From the NCBI GenBank assembly GCA_963786765.1, contig CAWBAJ010000008.1:186001-250000 (forward strand): a stretch of DNA of 64,000 bases. The letters run 5' to 3'. Position 1 is the first letter of the stretch. Each line of letters opens with the position of its first letter. Shown piece after piece: positions 58,539 through 64,000 of this stretch. The position numbers and the translations under genes are program-made. This stretch comes from DATKNA01 sp963786765 (lineage in GTDB: Bacteria > Actinomycetota > Actinomycetes > Actinomycetales > Kineosporiaceae). The notes beneath the pieces were generated by a model. It ran no database searches and was not told where the DNA came from. It saw only the letters and a program-made list of their open reading frames with translations.

Positions 58539-59357
58539 GTGACCAGCTCCCTGGTCGCGGCCGGCACCACCCACCCCGGGCTGCGCCGCACGACGAACGA
58601 GGACTCCGCGTACGTCGGCCGCCGCCTGCTCGTCGTCGCCGACGGCATGGGCGGCGTCGAGTTCGGCGAGGTGGCCAGCGCCATCGCCACCCACGCGGTC
58701 GTCTACCTCGACCGCTGCATCTCGCCGCAGGGGATCGCGCACGACGTCGCCGCCGCCGTCGAGTTCGCCGAGTACCGGCTGGCCCGCGCCATCGAGCGCG
58801 ACCCTCGCCGGGCCGGCATGGGCACCACGATGACCGCCCTGCTGCTGCACGACGACACCGTGGCGCTCGTCCACGTCGGCGACTCCCGCGCCTACCGCTT
58901 GCTCGGCGGTGCGCTCGAGCAGCTCACCCGCGATCACACCTTCGTCCAGCTCCTCGTCGAGATCGGAGAGCTCACGCCCGAGGCGGCCGAACACCACCCG
59001 CACCGGCACGTCATCGTCAAGGCCCTGCAAGGCAGCGGGGACGCTGTCGCTGCCGACGTCCAGGTACGCCCTACCGTCCCCGGCGAACGCTTCCTCCTGT
59101 GCAGCGACGGGCTCAGCGACTGCGTGCGGCGGGAGGCCATCGCCACAGCTCTGGCACTGCCCGACCCCGCCGCCGCCGTGGCCGCCCTTCGCGACCTCGC
59201 CCTCGCAGCCGGCGCGCCCGACAACGTCACCTGCGTCGTCGCGGACGTCGTCCCGGGAGCGACGCGCTCGGGGGCTGCACCCGTCCTGCTGGGCGCCGCC
59301 ACGGAGCTCGACCCCTGGGGGCACCCGACCGCGGAAGCCCTGCACCGGGCCACGTGA
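58539..59357 (+). CDS. PP2C-family serine/threonine phosphatase
   Basis: This 272-residue PPM phosphatase has GTTHPGLRRTTNEDSAYVGR, LLVVADGMGGVEFGEVAS (metal Asp), GMGTTMTALLLHDDTVALVH, VGDSRAYRLLGGALEQLTRD, FLLCSDGLSDCVRREAIA and GAPDNVTCVVADVVPG. It is soluble with no membrane anchor. Such enzymes reverse PknB-type phosphorylation. GTG 58539. It lies 53 bases after the EAL gene in the same direction. Confidence 0.92.
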   Translation: MTSSLVAAGTTHPGLRRTTNEDSAYVGRRLLVVADGMGGVEFGEVASAIATHAVVYLDRCISPQGIAHDVAAAVEFAEYRLARAIERDPRRAGMGTTMTALLLHDDTVALVHVGDSRAYRLLGGALEQLTRDHTFVQLLVEIGELTPEAAEHHPHRHVIVKALQGSGDAVAADVQVRPTVPGERFLLCSDGLSDCVRREAIATALALPDPAAAVAALRDLALAAGAPDNVTCVVADVVPGATRSGAAPVLLGAATELDPWGHPTAEALHRAT

Positions 59358-59389
59358 GCTCTCCGGCGGCGCTCGGGCAGACTGGGACG

Positions 59390-60202
59390 GTGCCCGAGCT
59401 GCCCCGCTCCTTCGTCGCCCTCGGCGACTCGTTCACGGAGGGGATGCAGGACGAGCTCGGCCCCGACGGGCGGCATCTCGGCTGGGCGGACCGCGTCGCC
59501 GCCGCGCTCGCGATAGCGACCGGCGGCTTGCGGTACGCGAACCTCGCCGTCCGTGGCCGCCTCCTCGACGAGGTCGTCGACGAGCAGCTGCCGGTGGCCC
59601 TCGAACTGGCGCCCGACCTCGTCTCGTTCCATGCCGGGCCGAACGACGCGCTCCGGCCGCGCACCGACATCACCGAGGTCCTGCGCCGCTACGAGGTGGC
59701 CGTGGCCCGGCTCCGTGCCTCGGGCAGCACCGGTTCGGGCAGCGTGCTGCTGTTCACGGTGCTCGAACGGGCAGGTGGCACGGGCCGCACGGCGGACCGG
59801 CTCGCGGAACGGTTCCGGCGCTTCAACGACGGCGTCCGGGACACGGCCCGGCGGCACGGGGCCCTCCTCGTGGACGTCGGGCCCGTTCCCGCGCTGCACG
59901 ACCGCCGGCTCTGGCACGAGGACCGGCTGCACCTGTCGCCCGAGGGCCATGCCCGGGTCGCGGCCGCGGTGCTCGAGACGCTGGGCGTCGCCGACCCGGC
60001 ACTGCTGGGCGGCGCACCCGGGTGGTGGCGCCAACCGCTGCCGCCCGGGCCGCCACCCCGGCGTCGGGCCGATCTCGTGGCCGACGTCCGCTGGGTGCGC
60101 CGGCACTTCCTGCCCTGGGTCGGCCGTCGCGTGCGGGGCGTCTCCAGCGGCGACGGGGTGTCCCCGAAGCACACTGCCCTCGTCGACGTCCTCCCCCGCT
60201 GA
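59390..60202 (+). CDS. SGNH/GDSL hydrolase
   Basis: This 270-residue GDSL-like esterase has the catalytic Ser in FVALGDSFTEGMQDELGPDG, Gly in YANLAVRGRLLDEVVDEQ, the Asn motif VSFHAGPNDALRPRTD, and the Asp-His pair in WHEDRLHLSPEGHARVAAAV. No signal peptide, so it is cytoplasmic. The Arg-rich C-terminal tail of about 60 residues is common in actinomycete members. GTG 59390. Confidence 0.9.
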   Translation: MPELPRSFVALGDSFTEGMQDELGPDGRHLGWADRVAAALAIATGGLRYANLAVRGRLLDEVVDEQLPVALELAPDLVSFHAGPNDALRPRTDITEVLRRYEVAVARLRASGSTGSGSVLLFTVLERAGGTGRTADRLAERFRRFNDGVRDTARRHGALLVDVGPVPALHDRRLWHEDRLHLSPEGHARVAAAVLETLGVADPALLGGAPGWWRQPLPPGPPPRRRADLVADVRWVRRHFLPWVGRRVRGVSSGDGVSPKHTALVDVLPR

Positions 60203-60214
60203 CCTGCCGCTCGG

Positions 60215-60595
60215 TCAGTCGATGATCATCAGTTGTGACCAGGTCTTGTTGCCGACGATGCCGTCCGGCACGAGGACGCCCGTCTGGAAGTCGATGACGG
60301 CCGCCCGCGTCTGCTTCCCGAAGATGCCGTCGACGTCGATCCACTTCCCGTGGCTCACCAGGAGCTCCTGCAGGTAGTACACGCAGGCGCCGCGCGAGCC
60401 GTAGGCCACGACCGTGCTCGGGATCAGCCGCGTGGTCCCTCCATAGGTGTAGTACTTCTGCCCCAGCGAGAGGCAGGCCTTCGAGTGCGGTTCCGAGATG
60501 GCGGCAGATGCCCCCGACACGCCGACACCCGTGACGAGCAACGCTGTGAGGGCGACGACGGCGGCGGCACCCCGCTCTCCGAACTTCACGTCCAT
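60215..60595 (-). CDS. exported peptidoglycan-binding protein
   Basis: This 126-residue protein has an N-terminal signal peptide (AAAVVALTALLVTGVGVSGA) and a C-terminal PG_binding_1 domain: VVAYGSRGACVYYLQELLVS, WIDVDGIFGKQTRAAVIDFQ and PDGIVGNKTWSQLMIID. A Cys pair (KACLSL, GACVYY) may form a disulfide. No catalytic domain is attached, so it may be a cell-wall anchor or an accessory. ATG 60595. It converges on the SGNH gene. Confidence 0.85.
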   Translation of the reverse strand: MDVKFGERGAAAVVALTALLVTGVGVSGASAAISEPHSKACLSLGQKYYTYGGTTRLIPSTVVAYGSRGACVYYLQELLVSHGKWIDVDGIFGKQTRAAVIDFQTGVLVPDGIVGNKTWSQLMIID

Positions 60596-60804
60596 TCCTC
60601 CCCGAGATCAGCGACGTGCGGACGTTAGCGGTCCCTACCCCACTCGTCGAGATCGTGTGATCCAGGTCACGTCTTCAACAGGCGACGCGACGGCGCAGCG
60701 CGCGTTCATGTGCGCGTCGGCGTGTTCCCAGGGTCTTCGCAGGTTGATGGGCCACAGTGCCTCCGGCTGACCGCGGGGCCCCTAGGGGCCGGGAGGAGGA
60801 GCGG

Positions 60805-62319
60805 ATGTCCGGGCTGCGCACGCGGCGCGTGCTGTGGATCAACGTCGGCCTGGCCCTCGCCCTCGTCATAGCCGGGGCGATCGCGCTGGTCGCGCTGCGC
60901 AGCGCGCCCCAGGCCGCCGCGTCGACGACCCGGACGGCGACCGTCCGCACGGGCACCGTGACCGCGACCGTGACCGGCAGTGGCAACGTCGCGAGTGCGA
61001 CCGCAGTCGCCGTGAACTTCACGACCGGCGGCACGGTCAAGACCGTCGCCGTCAGGGCGGGGCAGAAGGTCCGCAAGGGGGAGGTGCTCGCCACCCTGGA
61101 CGGCACCTCGGCAGGCGAGGCGCTGCAGTCCGCGAAGGCCCAGCTCGCGTCAGCCCAGGCCCAGTACGACCAGACCGCCGCCGGCGCCACCAGCCAGCAG
61201 CGCGGCAAGGACACCCTCGCCGTCCAGGCGGCCAGTCAGTCGGTCAGCTCCGCGAGTACGGGCGTGACGGCCGCGGAACGCCAGCGCAGCCTCGACGCCG
61301 CCGCGAGCGCAGCCGCCGTCAAAGCGGCGAAGGCGGCACTGAAGGCCGGCAAGGGCAGCCAGGCGCAGGTCGACCAGGCCGTCCAGCAGCAGGAGCAGAC
61401 CGCGCTCAAGGACGACCAGGCCGTCGCCCAGGCCCAGCAGCAGGTCGACCAGGCCCGAAACCAGCTGTCCCAGCAGGAGCTGACGCAGCAGCAGGACGCC
61501 GCCGGCGCCACCCCCGCCCAGCTCGCGCAGGCGCGCGCCGCGGTGCGGTCCGCGCAGGTGCAGGTCGACCAGGCGCAGCAGACCGTCGACGCGACGACCC
61601 TGACCGCCCCCAGCGCGGGCACCGTGCTCGCTGTGAACGGCGCGGCCGGCCAGACGGTGTCGGGCGGGGGGACGAGCTCCGCCACCAGCACGTCGTCCGG
61701 CACCGCGTCCGGCACCGCGTCGGGATCCGGCGGAACGGGCGGCACCGGCGGGTCGGGCTCGAGCGGCGGCACCGGCTCGTCGTCGTCCTCGAGCTCCGGC
61801 ACCTCCGGGTTCATCACGATCGCCGACCTCGGTGCCCTGCAGGTCACCGCCTCGATCGGTGAGTCGGACGCCGCGGGCGTCAAGGCCGGCCAGAGCGCGA
61901 CGGTCACCCTGCCGGCGAGCGGCGACCGCGCCACCGGCAAGGTCACGGCGGTCGCCCTGCAGAGCACGACGAGCAACAACGTCGTCCAGTACCCGGTGAC
62001 CGTGACCCTCGACAACCCACCGGCCGGCGTCCGTCTCGGCGCCAGCGCCACCGTGTCGATCACAACCGGACAGGTGGACTCGGCCCTCCTCGTGACGAGC
62101 AGCGCCGTGACCACGGTCGGCCAGCGGCACACGGCGACGGTGCTGCGCGACGGCCAGCAGTCCGTCGTCCCGGTCCAGGTGGGGCTGGTCGGTGACAACG
62201 GCACCCAGATCCTGTCCGGGCTCTCGGCCGGCGACACGGTCGTCCTGCCCGCCACGTCCACCACGAGCGGCGGCGGCTTCCCCGGCTTCGGGGGCGTCGG
62301 CGGACTGGGGGGCCGGTGA
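60805..62319 (+). CDS. HlyD/MacA-type periplasmic adaptor (membrane fusion) protein
   Basis: This 504-residue protein has an N-terminal membrane anchor (INVGLALALVIAGAIALVAL) and a lipoyl half-motif VTATVTGSGNVASATAVAVN with VRAGQKVRKGEVLATLDGT. A long Gln/Ala-rich coiled-coil hairpin follows (about residues 100-260), then the second lipoyl half TLTAPSAGTVLAVNGAAGQT. A Ser/Gly low-complexity insert precedes the barrel region (FITIADLGALQVTASIGESD). It forms an operon with the ABC ATPase and permease. GGGAGGAGGAG precedes ATG 60805. Confidence 0.9.
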   Translation: MSGLRTRRVLWINVGLALALVIAGAIALVALRSAPQAAASTTRTATVRTGTVTATVTGSGNVASATAVAVNFTTGGTVKTVAVRAGQKVRKGEVLATLDGTSAGEALQSAKAQLASAQAQYDQTAAGATSQQRGKDTLAVQAASQSVSSASTGVTAAERQRSLDAAASAAAVKAAKAALKAGKGSQAQVDQAVQQQEQTALKDDQAVAQAQQQVDQARNQLSQQELTQQQDAAGATPAQLAQARAAVRSAQVQVDQAQQTVDATTLTAPSAGTVLAVNGAAGQTVSGGGTSSATSTSSGTASGTASGSGGTGGTGGSGSSGGTGSSSSSSSGTSGFITIADLGALQVTASIGESDAAGVKAGQSATVTLPASGDRATGKVTAVALQSTTSNNVVQYPVTVTLDNPPAGVRLGASATVSITTGQVDSALLVTSSAVTTVGQRHTATVLRDGQQSVVPVQVGLVGDNGTQILSGLSAGDTVVLPATSTTSGGGFPGFGGVGGLGGR

Positions 62320-63017
62320 GCCGCCCGGTCGTGGAGCTCGTCCGCGCCCGCAAGACCTACGGCAGCGGCGAGACCGCCGTGCACGCGCTGGACGGCGTCG
62401 ACCTCGTGATCGAACGCGGTGAGTACGTGGCCGTCATGGGGTCGTCCGGCTCGGGCAAGTCGACGCTGCTGAACCTCGTCGGCTGCCTGGACGTGCCCTC
62501 CTCCGGGCGCTGCCTGCTGGACGGCGTCGACACCCGCCGCCTCGACGACACCCGCCAGGCTCTGCTGCGCAACCGCCGGATCGGTCTCGTCTTCCAGTCG
62601 TTCAACCTCGTGCCGCGCACGACGGCGCTGGCCAACGTCGAGCTCCCGCTCGCGTACGCCGGGATGCGGCCGGCCGAGCGGCGGCGCCGGGCGATCGCCG
62701 CGCTCGAACGCGTCGGCCTCGCCGACCGCCTCACGCACGGGCCGACCCAGCTCTCCGGCGGCCAGCAGCAGCGAGTGGCCGTCGCCCGCGCGATCGTCAC
62801 CGGGCCGGTGCTGCTGCTCGCCGACGAGCCCACCGGCGCGCTCGACAGCCAGAGCACCGCGGAAGTGCTGGAGTTGTTCGACGAGCTCAACGCCGACGGC
62901 CGGACCGTGGTCGTCGTCACCCACGAGGACGAGGTGGCCCGGCACGCGCACCGGGTCGTGCGGATGCGCGACGGCTGCGTGGTGTCCGATCAGCGCACGA
63001 CGGCGGCGGCGTCATGA
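62316..63017 (+). CDS. ABC transporter ATP-binding protein (MacB/LolD type)
   Basis: This 233-residue ATPase has Walker A VMGSSGSGKSTLLNLVG, the Q-loop GLVFQSFNLVPRTTALANVE, signature LSGGQQQRVAVARAI, Walker B VLLLADEPTGALDSQS and H-loop VVVVTHEDEVARHAHRVVRM. It belongs to the MacB/FtsE group that works with a four-helix permease and an adaptor. GTG 62316 overlaps the adaptor stop (GTGA). Its own stop overlaps the permease ATG. Confidence 0.94.
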   Translation: MSRPVVELVRARKTYGSGETAVHALDGVDLVIERGEYVAVMGSSGSGKSTLLNLVGCLDVPSSGRCLLDGVDTRRLDDTRQALLRNRRIGLVFQSFNLVPRTTALANVELPLAYAGMRPAERRRRAIAALERVGLADRLTHGPTQLSGGQQQRVAVARAIVTGPVLLLADEPTGALDSQSTAEVLELFDELNADGRTVVVVTHEDEVARHAHRVVRMRDGCVVSDQRTTAAAS

Positions 63018-64000
63018 ACCTGCGGGAGAGCGCGCGGTTCGCCGCCCGGGGGGTGACCGCGAACCCGCTGCGCTCCGGCCTCACGACGCTGGGGATCCTC
63101 ATCGGGGTCGCCGCTGTGATCGTCCTGGTGGCGGTCGGGACCGGATCCGGCGTCGCCGTCCAGCAGTCGCTCAGCCGGCTCGGGAGCAACACCCTCACGG
63201 TGCGGGCGAGCCAGGGCGGGACGGGCGGACGCGGCGGCGCCGGCGGGTTCGGCGCGGTGTTCGGGGGCGGCGGCGCGGCCCGGGCGGCGCGAGGCGGCGC
63301 AGCAGGTGGCGGTGGCGCGGGCGGGGGCGCCGCGGGTGGGGGTGCCGCGGGGGCTGGTGGCGCGGGCGGGGCCGGGACGACCGGCTCCGTGAGCACGGGC
63401 ACCCAGACCCACGTCGCCCAGCTCACCCTCGACGACGCGCACGCCCTGACCGACCCCGCCCAGGCGCCGCACGTCGCCGCGGTCGCGCCGGTCGTCACCG
63501 CGCAGTCCGTCGTCGCGACGTACGAGGGCGCGACGCACAGCGTGCAGAGCTTCACCGGGACGTCGAGCAGCTACCTGAGCATCGACAACGACAGCGTGCA
63601 GGCCGGCGCCCCGTTCACGGACGACGACTGGACGGCCCGGCGCAGGGTTGCGCTCCTCGGCCCTACCGTTGCCAAGGACCTCGTCGGCGGCGACGGGCTG
63701 GCCGCCGTCGGCCGGACGGTGCAGTTCGACGCCGTGAACTTCCAGGTGATCGGGGTGCTGGCCGCGAAGGGCAGCACCGGGCCCAATGACGCGGACGACC
63801 GGGTGATCGCCCCCCTGCCCGCCGTCCAGGACACGCTCACCGGGTACGGCGTCCTCTCGAGTGTCTCGGTGCAGGCGAAGTCCGCGGACGCCGTCGCCAC
63901 GGCCCAGGCGGAGGTTCAGGACGTGCTCGACGCTCGGCACCACGTGACCTCTGCCACCGCGGACTACTCGATCTTCAACGCGTCGTCGATCATCTCGGCG
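63014..64000 (+). CDS. ABC transporter permease (MacB/FtsX family), partial
   Basis: Open to the window edge (329 codons, no stop). It starts MNLRESARFAARGVTANPLR, with SGLTTLGILIGVAAVIVLVA as the first transmembrane helix. The periplasmic MacB-type domain then has VQQSLSRLGSNTLTVRASQG, a Gly/Ala-rich low-complexity insert (about 63214-63390), VAAVAPVVTAQSVVATYEGA and RRRVALLGPTVAKDLVGGDG. The remaining helices lie beyond base 64000. ATG 63014 overlaps the ATPase stop (ATGA). With adaptor and ATPase it forms an efflux system for an unknown substrate. Confidence 0.9.
   Translation, partial: MNLRESARFAARGVTANPLRSGLTTLGILIGVAAVIVLVAVGTGSGVAVQQSLSRLGSNTLTVRASQGGTGGRGGAGGFGAVFGGGGAARAARGGAAGGGGAGGGAAGGGAAGAGGAGGAGTTGSVSTGTQTHVAQLTLDDAHALTDPAQAPHVAAVAPVVTAQSVVATYEGATHSVQSFTGTSSSYLSIDNDSVQAGAPFTDDDWTARRRVALLGPTVAKDLVGGDGLAAVGRTVQFDAVNFQVIGVLAAKGSTGPNDADDRVIAPLPAVQDTLTGYGVLSSVSVQAKSADAVATAQAEVQDVLDARHHVTSATADYSIFNASSIISA

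Noticed and set aside
1..64000. CRISPR arrays, rRNA, tRNA, insertion sequences
   Set aside because: No regularly spaced 25-40-bp repeats with unique spacers, no conserved rRNA or tRNA stretch, and no transposase-like frame or terminal inverted repeat pair was seen.

Overview
The window is very GC-rich DNA with strong third-position G/C bias and frequent GTG starts. It encodes a WhiB-family iron-sulfur regulator, MarP, a PonA2-type PBP with a PASTA domain, paired Get3/ArsA-like ATPases and SARP/BTAD, PadR and IclR regulators. Together these indicate a chromosomal segment of an actinomycete (Actinomycetota); I cannot place it to genus from sequence alone.

Left part (1-13.1 kb): the 5' end of an Orn/Lys/Arg decarboxylase, a wax-ester synthase/DGAT, and a fluoride-export operon (two FluC/CrcB proteins around a DUF190 protein) preceded by a candidate fluoride riboswitch. 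Next comes a minus-strand operon of a secreted protein, a membrane histidine kinase, a NarL-type regulator and an acyl-CoA synthetase. The histidine-utilisation genes hutH-hutU follow, divergent from an IclR regulator across a perfect 18-bp palindrome.

Middle part (13.1-33 kb): an accessory stretch of small regulatory modules. It holds a PadR repressor with an HD (p)ppGpp-hydrolase-like protein, an ArsR-SRPBCC pair, a papain-like peptidase, a DapB-like reductase and an M6 metallopeptidase. An electron-transfer module (ferric-reductase-like flavocytochrome, FMN-binding protein, ApbE, PepSY-like protein) lies at 24.6-28.4 kb, followed by a CoA-transferase, a nitroreductase and a 547-residue Rossmann protein. 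Many genes here are frameshifted or internally deleted.

Right-centre (33-56.2 kb): acs, a membrane protein, an epoxide-hydrolase-like enzyme, marP, NUDIX, nth, a Crp regulator, an MBL hydrolase, RidA, a DUF4177-like protein, two ArsA-like ATPases, WhiB, PonA2 and a metallophosphoesterase. This order matches, from memory, the Mycobacterium tuberculosis Rv3667-Rv3683 block. It is interrupted by a NUDIX/MerR pair and by a lipoprotein/secreted-esterase insertion.

Right end (56.2-64 kb): a fasciclin-domain protein, a GAF-EAL phosphodiesterase, a PP2C phosphatase, an SGNH hydrolase, a peptidoglycan-binding protein, and a three-gene MacAB-type export system whose permease runs off the window.

About twenty apparent single-base frameshifts occur in about fifteen genes, mostly in G/C runs, beside many intact neighbours. 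Either the consensus sequence is error-prone or the accessory genes are decaying. I typed such genes as pseudogene and describe the intended product.
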